DNA of 64,000 nucleotides from Fasciola hepatica (GCA_948099385.1 CANUEZ040000183.1:496001-560000); one strand, 5' to 3'. Positions 15,336 to 27,640 are shown, counted from the stretch's first letter. The notes: a model not told the origin generated them from the letters alone. Translations and numbers: made by a program.

Positions 15336-17890
15336 GTGAGTCGGACAAATATGACTGTGATGTGTAGCCTTATCAAATTACGTTATCATTTTTCCACACC
15401 CTGAAATAAAGTGAGAAATCCATGAGCGTTAGACAAAATATCACTACAACAACTGTTGCTGCTACGATTAACCACCGACTGCCATCGTGTTTCGCAGATT
15501 AGAAATGACAATAATAATCCGACTCAATACGAGTATTATTTAAATCATTATTTCGGCCTTCTCGAAAAGCACCTATGCAATAATAATAATAATACGGTAC
15601 TCGTTACTATAGTCAACCAAGTCAACATCATCGAAGAAAAGCTTTGCTAGCATAGCCATCATCAGAAATAATTTACTATAAGTGTAAGCAACATCCGGTA
15701 TTTAGATATCGCTATTTTGAAGTTCACTAATCCTTGTTCATTGGTTTACTCCAAGTAATCAACTCACTTCACGCACTTTGAGCGGTAATCTACTTTCCTT
15801 TGAATCATCTTCGTGAGGTGCACCCATCGACCCAAGCAACCATCGTAATTTGTTAACCGGTTGACAGGTTACCCGGTCAGAAGAAGACAGTCGTGTTCAT
15901 GGCCATCCGTTGCTCGCATTAGATGACTTTGCCGCTCCAAGGTATGATGTTTCCATTGACAAACACAATCACGTTGTACAAAGCACTTGATTGAACGTGA
16001 CTTGTACACTTGGAGTAATTCAGCACGAGTGAACCTTCGTCCCCAGATAGAAACCTGGAGAATGGCGATCTACTTGAAAAATAAAGGGAAATTAGAAGAA
16101 TAAAAAGCGGTTGTTCAGTAGCTGCCAGAACCGCGGAGTGTCCCTGTGGGTAAAACAGGAGAAACAAATGAGATGGGAAGTGGTGCTTCATTGTAACCTA
16201 ACCTAATGCCACCTTAATCTTGATTGAATCTTGTTAAGCAGCATAATGGAAGCAAAATAGGTGCTTGTGGTAAATACGCAGTTGGAGCGCTGTAACGATT
16301 AGAGTTCCAACAACATACTGATTCACAAATCGCCGATTTAAATAGTTATCTTCTATATGCGAAGATAATATGAGTAAGAGGGAAGTTAAATAGTGCGTAT
16401 CCCAAGAAAAACTAGCTACTCACCAAGAAGGCGAACAGATTGCCCTTAACTGCCCTGCTGAATCCACATGGTCCACTGATAATCAGTAAAAAGTGCGTCT
16501 CCAAATTATGTCAAGCTAGGATAGTATCATTTTACACTCGCTATCCGAAAGGACAGTGCTGAATTTCCCCATTTGACTGTGCTCCCTACCCGAAATTTGT
16601 ACCAGTTTTGCATAACAAAAATGGAACTAAACATTATTATTATTATTATCACTGACAAACCTTGTTCGCAAAAGTATCTAGCGGCCAGTGCATGGATTAT
16701 TCAGTTGTTTAGGTTGAATCAGTGAACCCAAAGAATCACTTCCTAACCATAACTTTTTGTCTGAATAGCAATCTGTTTCACTTGGGCGTCAAAATATAGA
16801 ATCCATGAAAAGGTTTCAACTGATAATCTCTATTCGGATGTTCATCAATATCTGAGAGGATGATATGTGAGCATTCAGATTTTTTGGTATGACAGTAGCA
16901 ACTGCTATCACGGTCATGGTAAAAACAACTAGACCACAAAAACCTCGGCTCACAACTAAGTATCACTTCATCGATGTTGACAGGGAAAACGTCCGAGAGC
17001 TATTGATTCTCCGTGTCTGAAATCAGAGGAACCGGAACTGAGGTCTGCGAGATGAATCTGGAAGATAATAAGTGCAAATGTGGGTTATTGCACTACGGGG
17101 TTAATCACGAAGTCAAGTAGGAGCATTACGTGTGAGAATACAGAGAATAAGGAATAGCTCCGCATCTGGGAAGTCAGTAATAAGACAAAGGTCAATATGA
17201 CACCATGCGTATTGAAAGATGACAGTGGAAACAGGCGTGGCGATCCTGCAATGGTCTAGCTTGTTCGAAATAGACGAAAAGGCAAGGGAGAGCGAATATA
17301 CAGTTGTTATATAAACCTATAGGAAGGGGAATATATGAGTTGGTTAGTACACCATCAAAGAAACTTATTAGCAAACTTTAAGAGGTCTAAGAAAAAATCG
17401 AGTCCCGTCAACTATATTCGCTTGGGCCAATCTCATAAGTAAACAAGAAAGATTCGCGCAGTAGGTCATGCCTCGGATCCCCTCGAGAATATCGACAAGA
17501 AAATGATGCAGGTTAGGACGTGTTCTAACCGGTTCTATTTAGATGAGAATTATCGGAAGGTCAGATGTCAGTTGTAGAATAGTTTAAACCTTTTACCGGT
17601 TAGGATTGGCCTTTCACTCGATTTTACAGGCCACGTTAACCCTGAGACACAGTAGCACGAGTTAAACGCACGGCTAATTTGAAAATTCCGCAAACTTCAA
17701 CACAAAACAAGGTCTAGTTTTATAGGAGGTACATCTCCGTCCCCCTTATTTTTAAAACCGCACTTACGATGAAAACAAAATTAATCTATCACCATTCGTC
17801 CTCATCTATGTATAATTTATTTCTGTCATAAACTGTCCCCAATCCTCCCGACCCCAACTCCTTTGCACATCACCCCACGGAAACAATCAG
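15336..17890 (+). other. Intron 5
   Basis: A 2.6-kb intron with short (AAT)n patches near 15529 and 16634. No exon, RNA gene or mobile element recognised. Confidence 0.75.
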
Positions 17891-18235
17891 TGCTCTCGCA
17901 ACCACGAAACCTGACCGCTACTGTGCAGTCCTCGCATGAAATTGAACTGGTATGGGAACCACCATCAGATGTGGATCAGTCCTCAAGACCGCTGAAGAAC
18001 TACCACTTACTCTACGCTCCAATGTCCACGATCAAGTCAATCGAGAAACCGAAATGGGCGGCCTATTTGGACGCGAAAATGTCCGGTGTTGAGCAATTAG
18101 AAATCGAACCTGGATTAAAGCGGATACTGATTTCTGGACTGAAACCTGACACTCAGTATTTGTTCAATATGGCTTCCGTATCGAATTCTGGCTCTGGGGT
18201 ACGAGCTGTGGCATACGGGCGCACGAAACGTTTCG
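17891..18235 (+). CDS. LAR: LAR exon: FN3 repeat 3 (complete domain in one exon)
   Basis: Acceptor GGAAACAATCAG at 17890; phase 1 joins T|TG to give L, then LSQPRNLTATVQSSHEIEL and VWEPPSDVD with the strand-B Trp. The end has the tyrosine corner LISGLKPDTQYLFNMASVSN and SGSGVRAVAYGRTKRF. Donor G|GTTAGT, phase 1, so this FN3 is a symmetric 1-1 module. Sequon NLT. Confidence 0.95.
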
Positions 18236-18359
18236 GTTAGTCTGACTTGATTTGTTTCTCATCAGAGTTGTGGGTAGACTGATGTCCGCATCTCAGTCAA
18301 AAAAGATTCATACTTTGCATCTCCTCGAATCAATGGGATGAAAAAAGAACGATTACATA

Positions 18360-18771
18360 TCAAAATTGCCAAGAAATTTTGCTAATATTTGTGCCCGGTT
18401 TGTGAGGATCCGGGTCGGATATGGAACGGTAGAGCTTTTGTAGATAATAATACGAGAGGATATGGATCGAAAGGAGGAAGTGTAGAGGCGAGAGAGTTAC
18501 ATTTGGATGGATCACTGTGTAAAGAGTGAGTAATGTCTGCAAGGATTTTGGGAGCGAACTTTTCACACGCGGCCAGTTGTTGTTCGCACAACTTGGCAGA
18601 TACTTCAGTTAAGGGTATGAAAGATGCTCGAATGATTATAGATGGACCTCGACGAATAATTTTAAAATCTTCGGCAGGCCATATAAAATAACAGGAGAAC
18701 AGTGAAGTAGAATAGGAAAAACACTGATAAACGAAAATGGAAATAGCACTCTGTTCAACATTAAAATGCAT
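18360..18771 (-). pseudogene. LINE polyprotein C-terminal tail
   Basis: The minus-strand reading after the RT domain includes EQSAISIFVYQCFSYSTSLF and PAEDFKIIRRGPS, followed by CEQQLAACEKFAP and HIRPGSSQTGHKY. This resembles the variable Cys/His-containing tail after RT in CR1-like elements. It is assigned by continuity with the RT, not by a specific motif. Confidence 0.6.
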
Positions 18772-18787
18772 AAACCTGGTTAGGTGG

Positions 18788-19870
18788 CTAGCGTAGTTTC
18801 TTCACACAGCTTGAGATATGAGATGACCACTTCAAATTTGCATCGATAGTAATTCCTAAGTATTTGATAGAATCCACTCTATCTGGCGGTTCTGTGGAAA
18901 TGCCAGATGGATCACAAGGATAAGCCGATCGAGTAAAGGTAAATATGCATTCAAAGCATTTGAGCAAATTTGGAGGCAAACCGTACCGAACAGAGAAATC
19001 ATAAATATGGGACAAATCACTATAACATTTGTTTGATTCTTGGGTTACAGAAACAGTTTGACAAAGGGCAACATCATCGCCATATTTAAATAAATAAGCA
19101 GGAGAACTAGATGAAAGATCACTAATGTAGGCGGAAAATAAACAGGGGGAAGGACAGGTCCCTGAAGCACTATTGAATTGTCCACCAAGGGTTTGGATGT
19201 TTTAAAACCCAGTCGTGTTCACTTAATTCTGTTGCAAAATAATCAGACAACTATGCTAATGAGGGTGTGGGACAGCCGAAAGCTTCCAGTTTACGGAGGA
19301 GGAGAGACTGCAAAATAGAATCAAAAGCGGATGAGTAGCCTTGAAAAATACATCTTACAGACATTGCTGATCCATCGAATGATTTGGTTGTATGTTAGAC
19401 CAAGGAGGCGATAGCATCCATAGTGGACATGGACATGTTCGGTTTACAGGCAAACTGTGAAAAATCTTCAGATGTTTGAGAAAGGCAAGCTGTGTAGGTT
19501 TAGGACCAGATGAAGTTAGAGCGATGGGACGAAAGCTTTTAGCTATGACAACAGAATTACAAGGTTTGGGTATATGACCAGTAGTGACGGGTCTGCATCA
19601 ATCGGGAATAGAAAATGAGCACAAAGATTTGTTTAAGATGGCGATTATTGGATCGATCGGAATACCAGCACCATGTCTCAAAATCGATGATGATAGGCCA
19701 TCAGGACCAACACCTGAGGTTATTTTGGAAGTGCGAAGAACCTTAAATACTTCTTCTCTAGAAAATGGGGTATAGTGCGTGCCATCTTCTGGAATGAATT
19801 TAACTGGAGAGTCATCTGATGGGTGGATGAATGCGCTGTTGATACTGTCAACTTCCACAGCAAATTTCAC
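18788..19870 (-). pseudogene. LINE reverse transcriptase domain remnant
   Basis: Minus-strand segments in order: REEVFKVLRTSKITSGVGPD and GLSSSILRHG (RT motif region 1-2), KSFRPIALTS (motif 2a), KYGDDVALCQ (19073-19084 is YGDD, the catalytic motif usually written F/Y-x-DD), and VDSIKYLGITIDANLKW (motif after the palm). Multiple stops separate them. The catalytic aspartates of YGDD remain, but the ORF is closed. Confidence 0.85.
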
Positions 19871-20452
19871 TTGTTCCGTTTTCCTTCCACAGAGCAGCCC
19901 AATGCCTCACCGTATTCGGTTTCTGTTGTGGCTATATAGGAGTTAACTAGCGTACAGCGAGCCAGTGCGATTGATTTCTTTCATTATCAAAACAGAAATA
20001 TACCTTACTTCCAAATTACCCCTGGGCTTTGTAAAAATATTTCTTACGTCTTCTTGAGGATTTCAATGTCGAAGAAGTGGTACTGCCGTTATGGAAAAAG
20101 AGGGTCTCTAAGGGGCAGCACATGTCGGAAATTAAATTTACTGTCTCTACGAAAATTTTGACACAGCTACTGGGCGACTATTCAAAATAAATCCAGGAAG
20201 ATACATGAGAAAGGGATTTCTGTAGGAGGGTAATGTTGTCACATGAAAAATTTTGGGGACCGATTTTGATTTGGCTGTTTTGTCTGAAAATGTGGAAAGC
20301 AGACAAGGAGTATATCTTAGACCTTAACAGAAACAAACAATGGTCACTGGTTGAGACAGGTGCACACAGCTTTAGGGAGAATAATTCAGGGTGATTGTTG
20401 ATAATCCTTTCTAAAACAGAGTTGTCTCTGGTTGGAGAAACACAAAGATCAA

Positions 20453-20983
20453 TTAAGTCAAAAGCAGTGTGGGTTGGGGGGAAGCATAACTAAAATCGCT
20501 TACTACGATATGTACATTTTCATCTAACAAAGAAAAAAGGAAAGGTAAAAAAGAGTGATAGAAAGATGAAATAGCGATCTGTGTGGAAAAAATAGCCACG
20601 TATAAGTTTGTTACGATGGTGCGCTTATGACGAGAAAATTTAGGATGACAATGCATAACTAAACAATCAATACCATTCATCACGTGTGAATAACCGACTT
20701 CAGACTCGCCACACCAGGTGGAGTTGACGTATGTGACGACCCGGCTTGCAGTTTTCCTGTCGGAGAAGGTCCTGTTCCACCGGAGCATTTTGAAGCCATT
20801 TATTGACACGAGTGAGTCATCAATATATGGGTTTAGCCACGATTCTTGTAAGCAAACCACAAAAGTATGAACACGAATGCGAGAAAGAAGACCAGGGATT
20901 AGATCCGGCATTTTTCATGAACAAAGGGCGTATGTTGGTACTGAACAAAGACGGGATGGACATCTTCGCCGGAGGAGTAGAGT
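20453..20983 (-). pseudogene. LINE endonuclease domain remnant
   Basis: The minus-strand reading has SIPSLFSTNIRPLFMK, then, after a frameshift, VVCLQESWLNPYIDDSLVSI. The Q-E-S-W-L motif (20831-20854) is the conserved metal-binding QE region of exonuclease-endonuclease-phosphatase domains. It continues with NGFKMLRWNRTFSDRKTASR and, near the end, VVSDFSYASPQP in place of the usual GDFN motif. Broken by a frameshift and stop, hence non-functional. Confidence 0.8.
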
Positions 20984-21000
20984 AAAGAGCAGCCTGCCAG

Positions 21001-21530
21001 CCAACATGGATGCGTTTTTTGGGTCGAAAGGAAATTCCTTAGCATAAATGATCGTTTAAATTAGGCTGGCTTAGTAGAAATATTTCTGACTGCGCACAGT
21101 GGCAAAGACCTTTCATATCGGGTAAATTCCCTTAATTCGATGAGGTGGTGATTAAAACAAATGTAGCACAGCAAGTCGGAGGGAGCGCGCACGAATTTTC
21201 ATTGTGTCTGCACATTGCAGCCGGTAGTACTGCGTTCAAAACCTGTGTAACTAAGGCTGCGAATACAACCTTTTTGTCAACCATCTTGGCCGAAATCACC
21301 AGGCAGCCCTGCACTACGAACCCACAGAAGATATTGTCTGAGGAATCCACACACCGTTTGCTATTCACCACGCGTTTGAGAATACTTCGTTCGATGCCTC
21401 CCTCTAAAGGTCCGGCATCTTTCCGTTATTATCAACTGATTCTGCGATCTGTTCGATCCCAATATTTCGCTATTGCAAACAGTCTAATTCGAGCGAGCGT
21501 GGGCTGCGATCGGTGTCTTTGATTTTTGAA
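21001..21530 (-). other. Possible 5' part (ORF1) of the intron-6 LINE
   Basis: The region immediately upstream of the endonuclease on the element's strand contains a 79-codon ORF (21371-21132) with several Cys/His (AAMCRHNENSCALPPTCC). Some LINEs carry zinc-finger ORF1 proteins, so this could be its remnant. The pattern is too loose to be sure; the opposite-strand 125-codon ORF is treated as a shadow. Confidence 0.3.
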
Positions 21531-21692
21531 AATCCATACTAAGGACCTTGTGTCTTCGTTCTGAATGTGAACCTTGTTAAAGGACGAAAAACTTTGGAAA
21601 AATCACCTTGTGATTCCAAAAACGGACTCTTTGTCCATGCTAGCTCCATAAGATTGAAGTAAGACTACAGTTGTAAACCAACTGTGGAGTGT

Positions 21693-21911
21693 TCAAGTAT
21701 AATGATGATTAGGCTGAAGAGTACCGGGTAAGCATACCTGAAGAGCGGCTACAACCGCGAAACTGATCGCATATTTTTGGAAAAATTTTGTCATGTCATC
21801 CGGATACAACATCATGGTATTCATTTCGAAAATCTTGTGATCTTTATGCAAGTGTGCTATAATATCCAACGACGGAAGAAAACCATGCACTTGCGGTTCT
21901 AAATATTTCAT
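21693..21911 (-). other. Antisense repeated coding-like fragment (copy 2)
   Basis: Minus-strand reading MKYLEPQVHGFLPSLDIIAH, then YPDDMTKFFQKYAISFAVVA ALQ, ending at CAG|GTATGC (donor-like, near 21742). It shares its last third with the fragment at 6530-6606. It looks like an exon of an unknown protein, duplicated between two LAR introns. No family recognised. Confidence 0.35.
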
Positions 21912-24345
21912 CCTGCGTAGCGTGACTAACTCATTGGTGTGTGTGAATTACACCTCAATTCCTGGAACAGTAAGGTCAATCAGAAAATTGGATTGAATGA
22001 AATTTACATAGATTACTTACGAATGGCTATTTCACAGAAATCGATCGGCAAAATGGGTCATAACATGCCGTCCTACGGGAAGCAGCTAGCCAATCCCAAG
22101 ATTCGAATTAAACTAACCGGGTTGTTTTAACTGAGGTACACACATCGATGATCAGTTTTTGAAGGAATGATGAACGTATGATGACATCCTACAGGAGATG
22201 TGGTTTAGGAAGTTGATTGAATTCACTACGCCCGTAATACATCAGTGGCATGCATAATTTTCAGCCACGACAACTAATTTGTGTCAGTACCACGAAGTTC
22301 TCACCCTTTTCCATGTCGACAAAAACAACATTTTTAAAATGTGATAAGTTTACGTATAGCTCATTGAAGTTAGCAACTGAACCTCTTTTGAATTAGAACT
22401 GGAACCTTGATGTTGAAGACTTGAGGTCGATTGCATGCAGGGGAGATAAATCTTATATTTCAGCGACAGATCAGTGTTATTTGTTAAAAGGACACCAAAA
22501 CAAAGTGTCAAGTTGTAATTGATGTCCTTTTTGATAACACATCAAACCCTTCGTTCATCGAACTCCTTCACAGTAACTTCCGACATTTACCTGGAGTTAT
22601 TCTTCAAGGAGAAAATCACAGCAAAATAGGTGATTTAACTGTAAAGCACAGATGAGATAGGAAATTCGATTTAGAAAAACAACTTGATTTAGCTCCTTCG
22701 AACAGCTCAGATTACTATCTTCCCTACCGACTGAAACAAGACTCCATAATGAACATCTTTGATTCTTAAGCAAACTGACATGTCCGACGGTCCCCCCTGC
22801 CCCATGTTTAATTGTTTGGCCTAGCCGGTTCACTGGGATCACTCAAAATTGTATTTACATGACCCTGAATATGAATGTGTGTCAGATGCAGCCCCCTTCA
22901 TCAACTTCCTGTGTCCATCAAATGGGTCAAATAGAGCATAATGCGATGTGTATGAGACTGGTAGGCCGGAGCAGGTAGATATTGTCACATTTCTTTCATC
23001 CATCTACCTACCTCTACTTTGTGTGTGTATTGCACGTAAATCTGAAATACTTGCGCCTTGTGTATGAGTATAGTAAGGACTTCTGAATGATGCGTGGGAC
23101 AGGAAATGAATGACTGAATGACTGAGTAAAGACAATGAAGCAGGCTGTCAGGGCCGCGTTTAGCGAACTTTTGCTCGTCTTTCATTAAAATCCATATAAA
23201 CGAGACAAGTGGCAGTTTCAACTGATTGTTCACATTCCCGTTAATTCAAAAACAGATACAGGGAAACGATGAGGGACAAAGAAAAAGAAGTGGAGTATAT
23301 CGGTTTTTTAACGAGTTGGAAAATTATTCACGTAGCGACTGACTTGAAATACGGGTGGAAAACTCTGTTTGAAGTATACGTGTTTGGAAGCTTTATAGCC
23401 TAAATTAACTACATCTCCAGGGTGAATACAAAAATACTTTACACAACTTCCAGTATTAAGCACTGTAAATGGGGCCAGTGTAAATCGTGCTCACTGTTAT
23501 TTGTTCGCTATGCACGTAACGGGAGTAGCAAATAAAAAAATATGAAAACTGAAATAGAAGTGTCATTCAGTACAGCACAATATTCCATGACGAGTGAACT
23601 GAATTACACTCTCAGCATTCCAGAAAGGGCTCAAATTTACACTACCATTTTTAAAAGCGTTTTATTACGTTAAATAAACTTGCCGTTCCGTTCATTTTAC
23701 TCAAACGTGTTTATGGATTGCTCACGCGAATCGTAATAGAGTGTGTCGTAAACCTTTTCGCGTGTTCCCCTCGGATTTCATGAACTGGACGGGAGATCAC
23801 GCTCATACTGATCGTATGATTCCACTAGATAAGGGGATGATGGGTGCTGTAGACGTGTTTCCTCGTGGCTCCTTGAATGAGTCGAATGGGTGATTTTCTC
23901 AAAAGCAACTAGATGAGATCCTCGTCGTCGAAACTGCTCCTTTCTCGTAAATAACTAACAGACTGCTGGTGGATAAGGGTTATTCCACGTACCAATAATT
24001 CATCTGCTCACATGGATTAAGTTATGCAGGTCTAACCACATGAATTTGTCTAAAATTATTCGACACCATTGCCAAATTTAACTCAGCTTAGTACCAAAGA
24101 AAAGAGTAGATCAATAACGGTAAAAATATAGTCTTCCGTCCGACTCACTCTTAAGGAGATCTGTCGAAATGGTCAGGAGTCACGACCTATCAACCATTTT
24201 ACAGTCGACCACCTATGCACTCGAGCACTTGAATCAAATATTCTATTTCCTGAGTGTTCCACCCATTAACCTCATATCACTCTACCAGTTCCTGTCTAAC
24301 TTAGAACTTTCAGCACTGAATGCATCTCGATCTTTCTTCCCTCAG

Positions 24346-24509
24346 TACCAGCAGCTCCTACCGACTTAACCGTGGAAGCAGTGAGCTCTACTGAGTTAGA
24401 GGTGTGCTGGAAACCACCGGCTAGAGACGCGCGAAGTACACAAGAAGCAACGACCATGTCGACTAGAATTGCCTACTATGATCTCTCTTGGCGTCCCTCA
24501 ACCAGTACG
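24346..24509 (+). CDS. LAR: LAR exon: FN3 repeat 4, first half
   Basis: The acceptor TCTTTCTTCCCTCAG has the best pyrimidine tract, so the start is set at 24346; G|TA gives V, then PAAPTDLTVEAVSSTELEV and CWKPPARDA with the strand-B Trp. In-frame AGs at 24351 and 24354 give alternative starts three codons or fewer later (A then PTDL fits the other FN3 starts equally well). Ends IAYYDLSWRPSTST at donor ACG|GTAAGC, phase 0. Confidence 0.9.
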
Positions 24510-25708
24510 GTAAGCAACATAAAGTTTTGCTAATCTTTCTTTTGTATACAAAAAGATTACAAAATCAGAGATTTTCCCGCGCGTACCTGACGTATCAGAA
24601 TATCAACAATTTATTTGACCACTACTCTGGGTAATTTCAGATTATTTTGGCTATGCACATGCAACAGCTAATTTTAGTAGTAGGACTCTTTAAACCGTCA
24701 TAAAATGATTCAACATTTGGCATAAGAACTCCACTCACCATCAGAAAACCTTGGAAATGCGGTGGAAATTTACCATCTGCTTCACTGGGAATCCAAAGCA
24801 ATGGTACCTATCTACCAAAGGTCATTTGGAGCTGGAATCCAGAAAGCTAGAAAGTATGATTCTATCTTTACTGAACTATACGCGATGTCCCTAGATAGTC
24901 TTTGTTTCATTTCAGTGACACTTGATTTAGCTATCTTGGTTCATTGAAGTTAAACAGTCACCTACTCATGCTGACTATTACCAAAGATGAAACTCTTTCA
25001 ATTGTGAGAACATAAGTGTCTCTGAATTATTTCATACCTAAGTTAATATGAAACCCCATTTCATCTAATCCTTCCCCAGATATAGTGATTTTAGAATGGG
25101 AACACGAGGAGTGACAAGTTAACCCAGTTTTGCAGTGTAGTCTGTTATTTTCCACTGAGGGTAGTACTTGACTCAATCGATCAGTTTGCTGTGGGCTTGC
25201 CAAATGATGCTAATGTTCATACTCATGACAGTGGTGTCGCCGAACCTAATGGTTTCCAGACGATGTCAGCTGGGGATGAGGGTTGATATATCGTTGTCAC
25301 ACAACGGAGGAAATATAATACTGAGATAAAAGCCATTATCAGCACATTTGTCCTCACTTTTGTCACGCTCTGGTCTCGCGTGAATATATACCAAGCCATT
25401 GTGAAAAAGATTTTTCCCTCTGGCTGCTCAAATACGAATGCACTGTTGACTTCATTTTCAATAACAAGTAAAACTGGAACATTATACTAATTACATATTT
25501 GGCGTCAGAGATGGAATCTGCCCGAAACCACTGGCTGCCTATATCACTCACCATACTGCGTTGAGGATTATATCCAGCAGTACCAAACTGCTTGGGTCGC
25601 AGGTGGAGAAAACTTGATTTTCTCTTATCAGATGCTTACTAGAAGTCAAAACGGCTATACAAACTCCACTGTTGTATTCGGTGCACGTCTAACTATTATT
25701 TTTCCGTA

Positions 25709-25882
25709 TGTCAGGGCCGAACGAGGTTCGCAGTGTGTCGAAAAAAAGGTACACCATATTATGTGTTAAACGAGAAAATATAATGTTAATGGCACGGCCC
25801 TGTCGGTAGAAAAACTGCGACTAGCCGACTTTTCGTTTACCGTGGATGACTTTTCTTAACGCCATTTTACAATCAAATGTCT
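25709..25882 (+). repeat. Direct repeat, left copy (Penelope-associated)
   Basis: Starts TGTCAGGGCCGAACGAGGTT and matches 27641-27806 over about 170 bp with substitutions and small indels (shared: GTTAAACGA..ATATAA, GACTTTTCG.TTACCGTG, TTTTACAAT). The starts are 1932 bp apart and enclose both Penelope fragments, so these may be the pseudo-LTR-like ends of such an element. Confidence 0.7.
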
Positions 25883-26139
25883 GAAGAATCATTCACACAT
25901 CAGCGGAGGTGTGTATGTGTGCACGTGTATGTGTAAAATCGTTCTTCGATTAGACCACTTGGCTTTTATTCACACCCGCTCTCGTCATCAAAGGCAGCTG
26001 TGATTAGGTCCATTGTCGAAGTGACCTTTGAGCTACTCATTCGTTAGTAATGTTAGTGCGGTCCGAATTCCCCGTCATTTCGATTGACGCATGCCGGGTA
26101 AGTGCTGATTTTCAGAGCTTTGGCATACAACGGATCGGT

Positions 26140-26880
26140 GCATGTTTACAGTCGGCATTGGAGGGTTTTCATGTTGTCGTGGTCTATGCTGTGCCCCTCG
26201 GCTGTGGCTTGATGTGCGATCGCTGAATCCCACTCTGATTTTGGTAAAGCAGTCATGCTAGAAAGCTTGTCTTTTTCTTTTACTTTTAAGTTCCGTAATT
26301 CTGATCTTAAGTGGTCAGGAAATTTGTCCAATATATTCTATTGGACATTCCTTACCACTGATGCAGTAAATGTAGTGGTTCTGGCCTTGCAAGTCAACTG
26401 AATTCTTGGCCCTGGTGAGGCAGCTAGCCAGAGTGTTGTCAACCCGAAAGAATGTGGGAATATTATATTTTCAAAGAATATCTTTGATTGCCCCAGAAGT
26501 GCCCGATCTGTATGGAATACCCATGGAAACCAGATAGTCTTTTTCTCTAGCAGTTTGTGTTGTTGGTTTATTTTTTATCCTCAAGTGGTTTATCATCAGA
26601 TGTGGTGTAGGGGTTGTCATGACGGATTTTACCTGGGCTTCTCATTTCGTTTTTACGAGTGATATTCTCATTGCAGTTTTTTTCAACTCTGTTGGATAGC
26701 GATATAATAAACTTTCGTTTTACACATTGTGGATGAGCTGAATCGAAATGTAAATGTTTATCCCATTATGTGGGTTTTCGTTGAACATTGGAGGTGAAAT
26801 TTTGAGGTCATCCACCCTCAGACAGAGCGTGTCATATTGACGATTGAATCAGGAAGAGCATGGTTTGAAGTGATAAAACA
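26140..26880 (-). mobile_element. Penelope-like element fragment, 3' part
   Basis: Minus-strand reading: DKHLHFDSAHPQCVKRKF (end of RT thumb, the H-P-x-x-x-K-R motif), VEKNCNENI, then HYIYCISGKECPIEYIGQIS, the GIY-YIG endonuclease core in its Penelope form. After a one-base frameshift come LRSELRNLKVKEKDK and SAIAHQATAEGHSIDHDN, the domain's conserved C-terminal A-x-A-x-H...G-H-x-I-D part. It is 5'-truncated and frameshifted. Confidence 0.82.
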
Positions 26881-26904
26881 GCAACATGGAATTGGCAATA
26901 TATT

Positions 26905-27620
26905 CACTTTGAAAGCTTGTGCCACTCAAACTTAAGTGCAACTTAATTCCTTGCTTGTTTAATACAATGAGCAAACTCTATACTGAGGACATACTGGACA
27001 ACGAACTTCGTTTTCTGCGCGATATGTTCCTGCAAAATGGATATCCGGATTGTTTCATTGACAGGGCAATACCACAAATGGAAGAAAGAGTGAAGACCAT
27101 AGTTGTCCCGATAAAGCCAGTATACATCCGCTTGCCATTCAAAGGTGATGTCCCCGCGGATATTATACATCGCAGATTATCGGGAGCTGTTGATAAAACA
27201 TTTAACACGACAAAGCTCCATACTGTATTTACATCAAGGCCGTCTGCGTATTTACGATTAAAGGCTAAGGTGTCACATTCTATGGTCTCATTCTGCGTAT
27301 ACTCCCTTACTTGGTCCTGTGGGGCTATGTACATTGGCCGTATGACCAGAAGCTTATCCGAATGTGTTAGCGAACACCACCCGGCATGGTTGAATACTGG
27401 AGCAATCAAAGTAATTACTAGCTCTGTGTTTTCACTCAGTGAAAGTGACTGAAGCGTTCCGGTCAGTTTAAAAAGTTCGAAGTGGGTAATCAGGACTGGT
27501 AAAGTGCCGTGTCCTAGCCACAGCGGAAGCGGTATTCATTCGTCTCTACAGTCCACCGTTATATGCCTAAAGGTAGTTCGAGCAAGGGTTGGAGCTACCT
27601 TGGCCCATCTCCTACCTCCA
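26905..27620 (+). mobile_element. Penelope-like element fragment, 3' part
   Basis: Plus-strand reading: NLIPCLFNTMSKLYTEDIL, ELRFLRDMFLQNGYPDCFID (the N-G-Y-P motif typical of Penelope polyproteins), IRLPFKGDVPADIIHRRL, LHTVFTSRPSA, then the GIY-YIG core SFCVYSL and SCGAMYIGRMTRSLSECVSE (YIG at about 27330-27338). After a frameshift the tail LATAEAVFIRLYSPPLY and LELPWP follows to about 27610. Most of the RT is missing. It stands back to back with the minus-strand copy. Confidence 0.85.
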
Positions 27621-27640
27621 AACAAACCATGGGTCCAGTG

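Larger units (their letters stand above)
18360..21000 (-). mobile_element. Degenerate non-LTR retrotransposon (LINE, CR1/Jockey-like)
   Basis: Read on the minus strand this is an endonuclease-reverse transcriptase polyprotein broken by stops and frameshifts. From the 5' side it has an apurinic-type endonuclease domain (about 20983-20453), an RT domain (about 19870-18790) and a C-terminal tail (about 18771-18360). It is inserted antisense in intron 6 and cannot be active. Order and motifs place it among non-LTR elements; the exact clade needs a tree. Confidence 0.85.
18236..24345 (+). other. Intron 6
   Basis: A 6.1-kb intron. A decayed antisense LINE fills about 18360-21000 (possibly to 21530), and an antisense coding-like fragment lies at 21693-21911. 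From 21.9 to 24.3 kb I see no identifiable element; two minus-strand ORFs (22597-22842, 22985-23233) resemble nothing I recognise. Confidence 0.75.

Noticed and set aside
21145..21522. 125-codon plus-strand ORF
   Set aside because: It lies opposite the probable 5' part of the antisense LINE and has no recognisable motif; treated as a shadow.
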